Below, one piece after another: positions 1 through 7,919 of a DNA stretch of 9,892 nt; position 1 is the stretch's first letter; every line of letters starts with the position of its first letter. The DNA is from CAYLPU01 sp964385635. Its GTDB lineage: Bacteria; Chloroflexota; Anaerolineae; B4-G1. The notes under the pieces are model-generated. The model made no database searches and was not told the origin of the DNA. It saw only the letters and a list, made by a program, of their open reading frames with translations. A program made the position numbers and the translations under genes. The stretch is taken from the NCBI GenBank assembly GCA_964385635.1, contig CAYLPU010000150.1, positions 1 through 9,892 of the forward strand, read 5' to 3'.

Positions 1-1367
1 TCGAACTCGGGCCGCGCGGTACGGGCAAGAGTTTCGTCTACCGCGAGATCTCACCCTACACCATCCTCATCTCCGGGGGTCAGACCACTGTGGCGCAGTT
101 GTTCATCCACCTGGGCACCGGGCGCATCGGCCTGGTGGGCCTGTGGGACGTGGTGGCCTTCGACGAGGTGGCGGGCGTGCGCTTCAAGGACCCCAACGGC
201 ATCCAGATCCTCAAGGACTATATGGAATCGGGCAGCTTTTCGCGCGGCAAGGAGGAGGTGCCGGCCGACGCCTCCATCGTCTTTAACGGCAACATTGACG
301 CCGACATTCAGAGCCTGCTCAGGACCTCGCACCTGTTCCAGCCGCTGTCGCCCCACTTGCAGGACATGGCCTTCATTGACCGGCTGCACTTTTACCTGCC
401 CGGCTGGGACCTGGGCAAGATGCAGCCCGAGTACCTCACCGACCACTATGGCTTCGTGGTGGACTACATCACCGAGGTGTGGCGCGAACTGCGCAAGACC
501 AGTTACAGCGACGCCATAGACCGCCACTTCAGCCTGGGCAGCCACCTCAACCAGCGGGACGTGCGCGCCGTGCGCAAGACAGTCTCCGGGCTGATCAAAC
601 TGCTGCATCCCGACGGGGAATTCACCCGGGACGAACTGCAAGAGTACCTCGAACTGGCCCTGGAGGGTCGCCGCCGGGTGAAGGAACAACTTAAGAAAAT
701 GGGCGGCCTCGAATACTGGGCGGTCAACTTCTCCTACCTGGACAACGAGACCCGACAGGAGACCTTCGTACCGGTGCCCGAGCAGGGTGGTGGTGGGCTG
801 ATCCCGCCCGGCCAGCCCAACCCAGGCGTCGTCTTCACCGTCGGCACCGATCGCGACCAGGGCCGCCACGCGATTTTCCGCGTCGAAGTACAGGCACTGA
901 AGGGCCGGGGCAGCACGCGCATCACCGGCGCGCCATCGCGGGCGATGCGGGACGCCATTCAGACGGCCTACGTCTTCCTCAAGGGGCACAGCCGCCGGCT
1001 TGGTATCTCTAAAGACCCCAACGAGTACGACTTTCACGTGCAGATCGTGAACTTGATGCAATCGAAGGAGGGCAGCGAAACGGGCGTCGCCTTCTTCATC
1101 GCCATGCTCAGCGCTCTGCTCGACAAGCCGGTGCTGGAGCAATCGGTGGTGCTGGGCGAGATGAGCATCCACGGCAGCCTGCTCAAGGTGCCCGCGCTGG
1201 CCGAGCGGCTGCAACTGGCTATGGACAACGGGGCCAAGCGAGTGCTCATCCCCTCGGAGAACAAGCGTGACTTCGCCGACATCCCCAGCGATGTGCTGGA
1301 CAAGTTGCAGATCATCTTCTTCTCCGACCCGGTGAACGCGGCGTTCCGGGCGATGGGGTTGGAGTAA
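1..1367 (+). CDS. brxL: BREX system AAA+/Lon-like protein BrxL (5' end outside window)
   Basis: BrxL is the AAA+ ATPase with a Lon-type C-terminal domain found in BREX phage-defence operons; it is thought to act on phage DNA with the other BREX proteins. The frame is open from base 3, so the start lies upstream; about 455 residues are visible of a family that is usually near 690. Seen here: Walker A GPRGTGKS (bases 9-32), Walker B VVAFDE with the Asp-Glu at 162-167, a sensor-1-like FNGNID near 285-300, and an FIDRLHFYLPG segment with a candidate arginine finger at 381-383. The Lon-like domain runs from about base 1020 to the end. At the positions matching the Lon Ser-Lys dyad I read Glu (1077-1079) and Ala (1200-1202), so protease activity is doubtful. 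Codons are strongly G/C-ending, unlike the next gene. The BrxL call is secure; the BREX subtype cannot be told because the other genes are outside the window. Confidence 0.9.
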   Translation, partial: ELGPRGTGKSFVYREISPYTILISGGQTTVAQLFIHLGTGRIGLVGLWDVVAFDEVAGVRFKDPNGIQILKDYMESGSFSRGKEEVPADASIVFNGNIDADIQSLLRTSHLFQPLSPHLQDMAFIDRLHFYLPGWDLGKMQPEYLTDHYGFVVDYITEVWRELRKTSYSDAIDRHFSLGSHLNQRDVRAVRKTVSGLIKLLHPDGEFTRDELQEYLELALEGRRRVKEQLKKMGGLEYWAVNFSYLDNETRQETFVPVPEQGGGGLIPPGQPNPGVVFTVGTDRDQGRHAIFRVEVQALKGRGSTRITGAPSRAMRDAIQTAYVFLKGHSRRLGISKDPNEYDFHVQIVNLMQSKEGSETGVAFFIAMLSALLDKPVLEQSVVLGEMSIHGSLLKVPALAERLQLAMDNGAKRVLIPSENKRDFADIPSDVLDKLQIIFFSDPVNAAFRAMGLE

Positions 1368-1409
1368 GGAAAAGAATTGACCGTGCTTCTCAGTAATTCA
1401 AACACCATC

Positions 1410-1440
1410 GGAGGCAACTAATCACTGGAGATAAGTCGTG
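1410..1440 (+). promoter_or_regulatory. Shine-Dalgarno region and GTG start of the helicase gene
   Basis: GGAG at 1427-1430 lies seven bases before the GTG at 1438, and an in-frame TAA at 1432-1434 rules out any earlier start. A second, better GGAGG at 1410-1414 has no start codon at a useful distance and may only be decoration. No terminator or promoter is visible between the brxL stop and this site, so co-transcription with brxL is likely. Confidence 0.6.
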
Positions 1441-4400
1441 GCTGTCCAAGAAGAGATAGGCATCATCCAAGGCATAAACCTCAAGAAGGCTAGGGGCGGC
1501 AAGGTGAAGCGGCGCTACGAAGTGCAGCTTGAGAGCGGGCGCCAGGTGCTCGTAAACGAGCAGTTGATCTCTCCGATCCTCAGCAAGCAGCTACCGAATG
1601 GCGCCCGTTTGAAAGTGACACACCAAGACGGCGTGGTTCACCGGGCGTCAGTGTACAGCCTACCCCCACGCGTAGTGCGCGTTGCCAAATGCGATCAGCG
1701 CAAAGGACGGATTGTGGTTGCCGAGGAGGACGGCAGCACGCTCACGCTGAGACTGTCGGCTGACTCTAAGATATGGGCGTCTATTGACCAGGGTATCAAG
1801 TTGCAGGTTGCCCCCAGGGTAGAGGCGGATGGCAAGGCCAAATACACGTTAGAGGTTGTGAGCGAACCTGTCCCCACGCCCTCTCCTACTCCGCCCTCTT
1901 CCGTGACTCACCTATCTGGAGAATCACGGAAGAGACCGTCAGCAGCCCCATCCGATCAGCCATCAATTCCTGTGCGCATGCGTGTCGGCACGGGCAGCGT
2001 TGTTCATGTTTATGCTCATCATCTGACCGTCACCCTCGATGAGGGCGGGAAAGTCAATTGCTTGCTTTCCCAGTGGCCAGGCGATGTTGTAGCGCCCCAG
2101 ATGGGTACGCGTTTGAAGTGCCGCTATGCGCAGGACAAATATGCCATAGCTGAAATCCTTGAAATCCTGGATGCAGGGCTGCCCTCAGAGGAGCAGATAC
2201 AGGATAGGGGAGCGGCCGAGGTGATTGCCGAGGTCGGCTTTGACCCAGCCTACTTCGCCGAACGTCAACGTGAAGGGCATCGCTATGAGATTATGGCGTT
2301 CTTGAAAGAGCACGGTGAACAGGGGCACATCGAGTGGTACCGCATGTGCTCTGCCGTCGCCGCTCGGTATGTGAATCCCCAATCCCCGTTGAGACATGAG
2401 GTCTATCAGGCGATAAGCAGAGACACACCCGGCTTCAGGTTCTATCTGCATCAAGCCCAGGCATTGAACGCTATTCGTGTGGGGCGGAATGTCCTGCTGG
2501 TCACGCAGACGGCCAGTGGCAAGACGCTGGCCTACAATCCCGCGATCTTTGAAGCGTTCTGCTCCAGCGACGACAATGTCCACGCCCTGTACGTCTTTCC
2601 TCTCAATGCCCTGATGATGGACCAGAAGCAGAAGATTGACAATCTGTGCAAGCAATTGGGTGCACGCGGTTTTGGCATTGACGCCGGAGTGCTCCAAGGG
2701 GGCATCGGCAGAGATCGGCGTCTCAGGATAGCGACTCGCAACCCCCAGGTTGTTTGCACCAATCCAGAAATGCTGAGCGTCATGCTCGGGGACTTCCAGG
2801 GGGGACACTGGCATCAGTTCTTTGGGGGATTGCGCTACGTTGTCTTGGATGAAGTGCATTCCTATCGGGGATTGCTAGGTATACACGCGGCAGGCTTGAT
2901 ACGGCGTTTACTGCTTACCACGCACCACTGCGGTGTTGAGCCACAGTTCATCCTGAGCTCTGCCACTGTCAGGAATCCGCTCGATCTGGCCACTCGGCTT
3001 ACCTCCTTGCCCGCATCCAGATTCACCCTTCTGGACAAGAAGAGCGACGGATCCGCTCAGGAAGTGAAGCACTGGGCCATCTACAGTCCTGATGCAGGTG
3101 CAAGTGGAGATAATTACGGTGGCTATCTGGACGCAGCGGCGTCAGCCATGGTGGACCTGCTCTGCGCCAGAGACAGTCGCGGGCGTCCTTCACCGCTCAA
3201 CACTATCCTCTTCGCCAAATCCATGCGTGATGTCAATAAAGCCTATCAGATCGTGGTGCGTAATCTGGAGAAGCGATGCCCTGGCTTAGTAGGGAAAGTG
3301 CGGGAGTTCATCTCTGCCCGCCTGACCTTGAGTGAGAAGCGAGATATCTACGAAGGGCTGCGCAACGGTCGCTATGTCGGTGTTGTCTCGACCAATGCTC
3401 TGGAAGCAGGCATAGACATCGGGCGACTTGACGCCTGCATAATCGCTGGTTTTCCCTTTACCGTCATGCGCATGCGCCAGATGGCTGGTCGTGTGGGCCG
3501 ACGAGATGAAGGGCTGGTGCTCTTCGTACCGCATCCGGCCAGTCCAGTGGACGAGTACTACCGCTATGATCCCGGGCTCCTACTCACGCAGAAGCCCGAG
3601 GTCTTTGTTGTGGATGCCGAGAATCCCTATATCATGCGCAAGCATTTGAACGCGGCAGCGCTCCACCTGAATGGTATCAGTATGAACGAAGCCAGTATTT
3701 TCGGATCACACTTGAACGAAATGCTGGAACGCGCTGCCGAAGATAGGGTGATGCGGCGGGTCAACGACAGGCTGTTTGGAACACGAAGGAACTACAAGAA
3801 CCTGAAAGATGTCTATGCGATTCACAATATCCGCTCGAATGTCCAGTGCAACTACGCCGTCTGTCTCGATGATGGCGTTGCATGCCAGATCACATCCGCT
3901 TGTCTGTCACCTCCAGTCAGAGAGCAAAATCGCTGTCCGCGCCGCATAAGCCTCATGGACCGACAGTACGTCTATCGCGACTGCCATCCTGGTGCGATCT
4001 ATGAAGCAGGCGATCGGGGAAGGTTCTACCGCATTGTGTCTATTGATGAGCGCAATCGCGTAGTACGCGCCAGACAGTTGCCCGACGACACGTTGGAACG
4101 CACCTTCGTAGACGAGACAACGACCATAGAAATCATTGGTTCTGCTAGAGGCTCCAAAGCGCTCCCTGGCGGTGTGAGGATGGCCTGGGGCAAAGTGAGG
4201 GTCACGCGCAGCTTCGATGGCTACTACTCATACACGCTTATCCCAGCCCGTCGCTGCCGTCGCTGCCGCAAGGAGTTTGATGAGACTGCGGATGTGTGCC
4301 CTACCTGCGGTCGTCCCACGGAGACCTTCTTTCGCCATCCCAAACCGGAACACCAAGAGTTTCCTCCACCATACAACGAAAGGGGGTTCAGCCTCCCACT

Positions 4401-5679
4401 AGAGACGGTAGCCGCCTGGATGGTGATTCCCGCAGAGATTGAAGAGCGTCTCTACGACGCCTCGCCCTGCAAGCTCCCTGGCGACAAGAATCGTGTGATG
4501 GCATTCCTGCGAAAACCTCTTGATCTGAGTAGGCTACCTGGCCGCCTGGGTCTCACAGAAGACGAAGCACAGGTTCTTCACTCGTACTATGAGAAAGCGG
4601 GCAAAGCGTTGCGGCGTCGTAGGGGGAGTCCCAGGGAGACGATTCTATACCCAGGTGTGTATGGGCAGTGCCTGTTGAGAGTCTTGCGCCAGGAAATGCC
4701 TGAAGCACGCGCGCTGGAGATATTTGCTGCCGTTACCGGCTATCCCGTCACTGATGAGTTGCGCCATGTGTGCCGCAAATGCCAAACCAGTGTACTGCTG
4801 CCTGCTATGCATACTGTGGAACACACAGTGGTGATGCGCTACCCGTCGGTTGCTCTTGGTCATCAGAGTGACCTCGGCTCCTACACAACGCTCGGTCATC
4901 CCATTACTGGTGGTCCTACTATTTTCTGGTTTGACAATTATGAGGGTGGCATTGGGGCGGCTGAGAAAGTCTTCGATCAGATCAATGATCTGCTGGAAGC
5001 GAGTTGGACCACGATACACAACTGCAATTGCACCACAATAGAGGGATGCCCGTACTGTACACAGATTGCCCAATGCGGTCGGCGCAATGAGGCGCTAAGC
5101 AAGCCTGCTGCCGCCCGGTTGATTCATCTCCTGCTTGACCGAGAAATGCTGAGCGATTTTGCTCCCTTCGTCTATCGTGCACGGCGCCGGAAAGAGTTCA
5201 ACGGCATATATACGGAGAACGAGTACGCTGGGCAAGAGCATGGCATTGGCTCGGAGGCCCCTGACCTGGCCGCCTCCACCGCATTGAATCCACACGATCT
5301 GCTGCGGATTCAACGTCTTGTTCACGATCCTGTCCTTCACAAGGCATTTGAAGTGCGCAGCACTGAAATCACCAACGAGGTTCCACCGGTTAGCGCCGCG
5401 GAACTTCAAACGGCGTATTGGCAAGTGCTGCAAGATCTGCGGCCCTCAGACTGGCATCTGGCACCGGATATGACTCCATATCAAGTGCTGGAAGTGCAGC
5501 CCATAGCCACCTCGCGCATGGTCAGCCGTATCTACCGTGTCATCGCCCGTGAGCTGCACCCAGATGCGAATCCCGGGCGTCAGAAATGGGCCAACCAGAT
5601 GATGCGGATAGTCAACAATGCGTACGACGAGATTCGGAAAGAGCGATCTACCCAATCCCAACATCCCCAGCGATGCTGA
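1438..5679 (+). CDS. Large superfamily 2 helicase with DUF1998/MrfA-type zinc region and C-terminal J domain
   Basis: This is an ATP-dependent DNA helicase or translocase of the YprA/MrfA/DUF1998 group, a group that also includes DrmA of DISARM and DruE of Druantia. Motifs: TASGKT (Lys362), DEVH (471-474), SSAT (507-510), motif V near 651-661 (SxNxLEAGIDI) and QMAGRVGRR (681-689). A zinc ribbon follows, C940-x2-C943-x10-C954-x2-C957. A C-terminal cysteine cluster (1112/1115; 1196, 1198, 1204, 1207, 1213) with the preceding ITGGPTIFWFDNYEGGIG segment is typical of DUF1998. Residues about 1346-1401 form a DnaJ-like J domain with HPD at 1374-1376. The first 280 or so residues have no helicase motifs; they look like two beta-rich modules split by a Pro/Ser/Thr linker near 143-155. 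At 1413 residues it is about twice the length of B. subtilis MrfA. It starts 70 bases after brxL on the same strand, and its codon use is less G/C-rich, which suggests separate acquisition. Inferred role: DNA handling in phage defence. It is too divergent by eye to call drmA or druE. Confidence 0.88.
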   Translation: MAVQEEIGIIQGINLKKARGGKVKRRYEVQLESGRQVLVNEQLISPILSKQLPNGARLKVTHQDGVVHRASVYSLPPRVVRVAKCDQRKGRIVVAEEDGSTLTLRLSADSKIWASIDQGIKLQVAPRVEADGKAKYTLEVVSEPVPTPSPTPPSSVTHLSGESRKRPSAAPSDQPSIPVRMRVGTGSVVHVYAHHLTVTLDEGGKVNCLLSQWPGDVVAPQMGTRLKCRYAQDKYAIAEILEILDAGLPSEEQIQDRGAAEVIAEVGFDPAYFAERQREGHRYEIMAFLKEHGEQGHIEWYRMCSAVAARYVNPQSPLRHEVYQAISRDTPGFRFYLHQAQALNAIRVGRNVLLVTQTASGKTLAYNPAIFEAFCSSDDNVHALYVFPLNALMMDQKQKIDNLCKQLGARGFGIDAGVLQGGIGRDRRLRIATRNPQVVCTNPEMLSVMLGDFQGGHWHQFFGGLRYVVLDEVHSYRGLLGIHAAGLIRRLLLTTHHCGVEPQFILSSATVRNPLDLATRLTSLPASRFTLLDKKSDGSAQEVKHWAIYSPDAGASGDNYGGYLDAAASAMVDLLCARDSRGRPSPLNTILFAKSMRDVNKAYQIVVRNLEKRCPGLVGKVREFISARLTLSEKRDIYEGLRNGRYVGVVSTNALEAGIDIGRLDACIIAGFPFTVMRMRQMAGRVGRRDEGLVLFVPHPASPVDEYYRYDPGLLLTQKPEVFVVDAENPYIMRKHLNAAALHLNGISMNEASIFGSHLNEMLERAAEDRVMRRVNDRLFGTRRNYKNLKDVYAIHNIRSNVQCNYAVCLDDGVACQITSACLSPPVREQNRCPRRISLMDRQYVYRDCHPGAIYEAGDRGRFYRIVSIDERNRVVRARQLPDDTLERTFVDETTTIEIIGSARGSKALPGGVRMAWGKVRVTRSFDGYYSYTLIPARRCRRCRKEFDETADVCPTCGRPTETFFRHPKPEHQEFPPPYNERGFSLPLETVAAWMVIPAEIEERLYDASPCKLPGDKNRVMAFLRKPLDLSRLPGRLGLTEDEAQVLHSYYEKAGKALRRRRGSPRETILYPGVYGQCLLRVLRQEMPEARALEIFAAVTGYPVTDELRHVCRKCQTSVLLPAMHTVEHTVVMRYPSVALGHQSDLGSYTTLGHPITGGPTIFWFDNYEGGIGAAEKVFDQINDLLEASWTTIHNCNCTTIEGCPYCTQIAQCGRRNEALSKPAAARLIHLLLDREMLSDFAPFVYRARRRKEFNGIYTENEYAGQEHGIGSEAPDLAASTALNPHDLLRIQRLVHDPVLHKAFEVRSTEITNEVPPVSAAELQTAYWQVLQDLRPSDWHLAPDMTPYQVLEVQPIATSRMVSRIYRVIARELHPDANPGRQKWANQMMRIVNNAYDEIRKERSTQSQHPQRC

Positions 5680-5690
5680 TTGGGATGTTG
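5651..5690 (+). terminator. Stem-loop across the helicase stop codon (weak terminator candidate)
   Basis: CAACATCCC (5659-5667) pairs perfectly with GGGATGTTG (5682-5690). Inside it CAGC (5668-5671) pairs with GCTG (5675-5678), leaving a three-base loop and a three-base bulge. A competing seven-base pairing, CCCAATC (5651-5657) with GATTGGG (5678-5684), uses the same 3' arm. The stop codon TGA (5677-5679) is inside the structure. No T-tract follows, so it is not a classical intrinsic terminator; it may protect the mRNA 3' end or affect translation termination. Confidence 0.4.
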
Positions 5691-6236
5691 CGCAGATACA
5701 TGCATGGGCCGCACAGATAGACGATTGGTTGACTTCCTCTCCAAGATGATACGGCAGTCTGGCCCTCGCTTCGCAAGCATCGCATCGAAGGCCCAACTTT
5801 GGTAGGAATTGTAACCAAATGGCTATCGTACACGAACAAGCCACATCGAATGGACATGCTGGTTGTCATCTTGCGGGATGTGCAGAGGCGTTCGTCGGCC
5901 AGCTGGCTGACACCGGTCTCCTTAGAGTTCCAGGCACTGTGCGCCGCAGGTCGCTTCTCAGAAGCCAAGAGAGTTCCGGATCGTTGTCCCGACCTTCGGA
6001 TCAAAAGGCAAGACGCTGCAACCTACTTGAGGTCAGCACGCGCTCGAGTTCCTGAGCGTGAGGGGGTCTGTGAGTCGGAGTTCAAGCGGCTGTGGGAGTT
6101 GGTTGGTTAGACGGGTTTACATTCGGTAGTGGGTTGAAAGTGTGGTAGGCAGCGCCTTTTCTTCAATCCGATGAACGTCGTGTTCTGGACAATGGACAAG
6201 CACATTTCGAAAGAGCAGGAGCGATAAGAGGGGACA
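5680..6236. other. Gap of 557 bases without a convincing gene
   Basis: The longest open stretch is a 103-codon frame from a TTG at 5799 to a TAG ending at 6110. It has no ribosome-binding site, no recognisable domain and an overlapping rival frame (5819-6055), so I do not call it a gene. Its last residues (SEFKRLWELVG) faintly echo the DEFKRM tail of the 149-residue protein downstream. Base use looks like decayed coding DNA. I see no good promoter, although the cassette starting at 6237 needs one somewhere here. Confidence 0.5.
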
Positions 6237-6686
6237 GTGAGTGGCTTGGTAGAAAGCCCTGAAATCCATAAGCAGTTCATTCTCGTCAACTGGGAACCGG
6301 CAGCGGCCATTGCATGGCAAGAATACCAGCGACAGGGACGAGGCGCAATCATGGTGGTATCGGAGTGGGGCAAAGTGCGTGCCCCGTGGCGGGTCGGTGA
6401 AACGCCAGGGGCCTACGTTTCAGAGAAAAACGTCAAAGAATGGTCAGTCGCCTGGCCCAACGAAGACGTGGAGCGGATGGTCAAAGCTTATGACCCCAGG
6501 CGGGAAGTGGTATTTGTCTTCCTGCGCCTGGACAGCGGGGTGAGCAGCTACCGGATTAGCATACCCTACCTGTTACCACCAGAGGCCTACGAGCAGATGA
6601 AAGGCCAGCTCAGAGACTGGACACTCACCCGAGACGAATTCAAGCGCATGGCTGGCCTGAGTGACGAGGGGAACAAGCGAGTATGA
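6237..6686 (+). CDS. Hypothetical 149-residue protein, first gene of the XseA-like cassette
   Basis: I do not recognise this family. It is a soluble, mixed-charge protein with no signal peptide or membrane helix and several Trp residues. A central part alternates in a beta-like way (GAIMVVSEWGKVRAPWRV; EVVFVFLRLDSG), and it ends in a charged helical tail (DEFKRMAGLSDE). The start is GTG 6237 with GAGGGG at 6228-6233, only three bases away; TTG 6246 would give a more normal 12-base spacing. An in-frame TAA at 6225-6227 excludes anything earlier. Its stop overlaps the next start as ATGA (6683-6686), so translation is coupled to the XseA-like gene and the two products probably work together. It does not resemble XseB, the usual small exonuclease VII subunit. 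A decayed copy of its 3' end lies at 7590-7642. Confidence 0.75.
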   Translation: MSGLVESPEIHKQFILVNWEPAAAIAWQEYQRQGRGAIMVVSEWGKVRAPWRVGETPGAYVSEKNVKEWSVAWPNEDVERMVKAYDPRREVVFVFLRLDSGVSSYRISIPYLLPPEAYEQMKGQLRDWTLTRDEFKRMAGLSDEGNKRV

Positions 6687-7591
6687 GCGAACAAGCAGTG
6701 AGAGGCAATGAGGCCAGCCTGGTCTCGCTGGAGGTGCTCAACCGACGGCTCAAGACCATTGTAGAGGCCAAGACCCAGGGCAAATCGGTCTGGGTGCGAG
6801 GTGTAGCCATGGATGTAAGCCGCACCCGTAGTGACCACATCCATCTGCGGCTGCGCCAGGGGAAGTATGGCCTGGGCTGCGTCGTGTTCCGCAGCATAGC
6901 GCGAGCGTTGCCGTTTTGGATCGAAGATGGGCAGACGTTGCTGGTCCAGGGCGAGATAGCAGTGGATGCAGTCTGGGGCGAGTTGCAGATCGTCGCCCAC
7001 CACGCGGAACTGGAGACGACCACGACCGGTGAGAGCGGGATAGAGGCGCTCAAGGTCCAAGTCAAGGCCGCCGGATGGCTTGAGCCGGACCGCAAACGCC
7101 CGCTGCCCCGTCCGCCCCAGGTGATAGGGCTGGTTGCCGGAGAGCAGAGCAAAGCACGCACGGACGTGATCGGCAGCCTGAAAGATGCGGGCGTAGAAGC
7201 ACACGTGGTTCTTGAAACGGCGTTAATGCAGGGGCCCGAGGCTGTCAAGGAGATCAAGTCAGCGTTGGCGGTGCTTAACGCTAAGCCCAATGTAGACGTG
7301 ATTGTCATCGCCCGAGGTGGGGGCAGTCAGGCCGAACTGGCTATCTTCAACGATTGCACGCTTGCGCAGGCCATCGTCGAATCGCGCGCCCCCGTGATCA
7401 CCGCCGTTGGCCATCGGCAGGATGAGTTCCTGGCTGACCTGGTGGCGGATTCAAGCGTGCCAACGCCGTCGCTGGTAGGGTCGGCGCTAGCAGGGCGGCC
7501 AGCGGTGCGCTGGGAGGTGATCACTGTGACCGTGCTGGTCGTAGTGATTGTGCTACTGTTCCTTCTGGCGCGAGCGATGGGATGGTGGTGA
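6683..7591 (+). CDS. XseA-like nuclease (exonuclease VII large-subunit homologue) with C-terminal membrane helix
   Basis: Exonuclease VII large subunits carry an N-terminal OB fold that binds DNA and a metal-independent nuclease domain. Both are here: the OB-like part spans about residues 15-120 and the nuclease part about 130-270. All four catalytic positions known from E. coli XseA appear conserved: Asp161 (in RTDVIG), Arg211 (in ARGGGS), His244 and Asp247 (in VGHRQD). XseA is normally 400-460 residues and continues with a long coiled-coil C-terminal region that binds XseB. This protein instead stops at 302, with a hydrophobic stretch at about 279-296 that reads as one transmembrane helix. 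ATG 6683 overlaps the upstream stop; GAGGGG at 6666-6671 is the likely ribosome-binding site. By helix position the nuclease domain should face the cytoplasm. I infer a membrane-tethered nuclease working without XseB; a truncated XseA with a chance hydrophobic tail is the alternative. Confidence 0.85.
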   Translation: MSEQAVRGNEASLVSLEVLNRRLKTIVEAKTQGKSVWVRGVAMDVSRTRSDHIHLRLRQGKYGLGCVVFRSIARALPFWIEDGQTLLVQGEIAVDAVWGELQIVAHHAELETTTTGESGIEALKVQVKAAGWLEPDRKRPLPRPPQVIGLVAGEQSKARTDVIGSLKDAGVEAHVVLETALMQGPEAVKEIKSALAVLNAKPNVDVIVIARGGGSQAELAIFNDCTLAQAIVESRAPVITAVGHRQDEFLADLVADSSVPTPSLVGSALAGRPAVRWEVITVTVLVVVIVLLFLLARAMGWW

Positions 7592-7642
7592 CGAGTTCAA
7601 GCGCATACGGGACTGACTGATGAAAAGAAGGCCGACGCAAGC
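7590..7642 (+). pseudogene. Relic of the 3' end of a second copy of the 149-residue gene
   Basis: Bases 7590-7624 align with 6633-6668, the tail of the upstream 149-residue gene, at 28 of 36 columns with one missing base. With that base restored the relic reads DEFKRI-x-GLTDE against DEFKRMAGLSDE. Most differences fall at third codon positions, so the copy diverged under coding selection before it broke. After the lesion the frame runs on without a stop into the ATG at 7643. Confidence 0.6.
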
Positions 7643-7876
7643 ATGAACAAGACAAGTGCACCAGACCACCTGGTACTAGACGATTGGATCACTCCTCGGG
7701 AAGCAGCCGAACTGATCGGCGTTACACCCCACCAAGTGCGCTATTTGACGCGTAAGGGCGTCATTGAGGCGCTGAAGTTTGGCCATGCCTGGATGGTCAA
7801 GCGTGCTTCGGTGGAAACCTACGCTGCCAAGGAGCGTCACCCTGGTCCAAAGCCCCGGGAGCCGTCCGCGGATTGA
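7643..7876 (+). CDS. Excisionase-like helix-turn-helix DNA-binding protein
   Basis: A 77-residue protein whose centre, residues about 16-60, matches the MerR-like/excisionase HTH fold used by helix_turn_helix_17 and Xis-type proteins: ITPREAAELIGVTPHQVRYL, then a wing with a basic KxGVIEALKFGHAWMVKRAS segment. Such proteins bend DNA at attachment sites to direct excision, or act as small regulators. An integrase 0.75 kb downstream supports a role as its directionality factor, though distance and terminators separate them. ATG 7643 is preceded by a purine-rich AAAAGAAGG (7623-7631) at 11 bases. It is in the same frame as the XseA-like gene, 51 bases after that stop. The last 15 residues are basic and proline-rich. 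The fold is clear; the exact role is inference. Confidence 0.75.
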   Translation: MNKTSAPDHLVLDDWITPREAAELIGVTPHQVRYLTRKGVIEALKFGHAWMVKRASVETYAAKERHPGPKPREPSAD

Positions 7877-7919
7877 CACATGCCTTTCCCCAGAAGACAG
7901 AGGGACAGAGGGCCTCTCC

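Noticed and set aside
51..1214. Long reverse-strand open frame opposite brxL
   Set aside because: It mirrors the G/C-rich third positions of brxL, has no recognisable domain, and brxL has clear AAA+ motifs.
2185..2859. Reverse-strand 224-codon frame inside the helicase gene
   Set aside because: It overlaps the conserved motif Ia-II region of the helicase and shows no family features.
5799..6110. 103-codon frame after the helicase gene
   Set aside because: It has a TTG start with no ribosome-binding site and no domain; kept only as a note in the gap entry.
6587..7308. Two reverse-strand frames of over 200 codons opposite the XseA-like gene
   Set aside because: The forward frame carries conserved exonuclease VII motifs; the reverse frames are compositional shadows.
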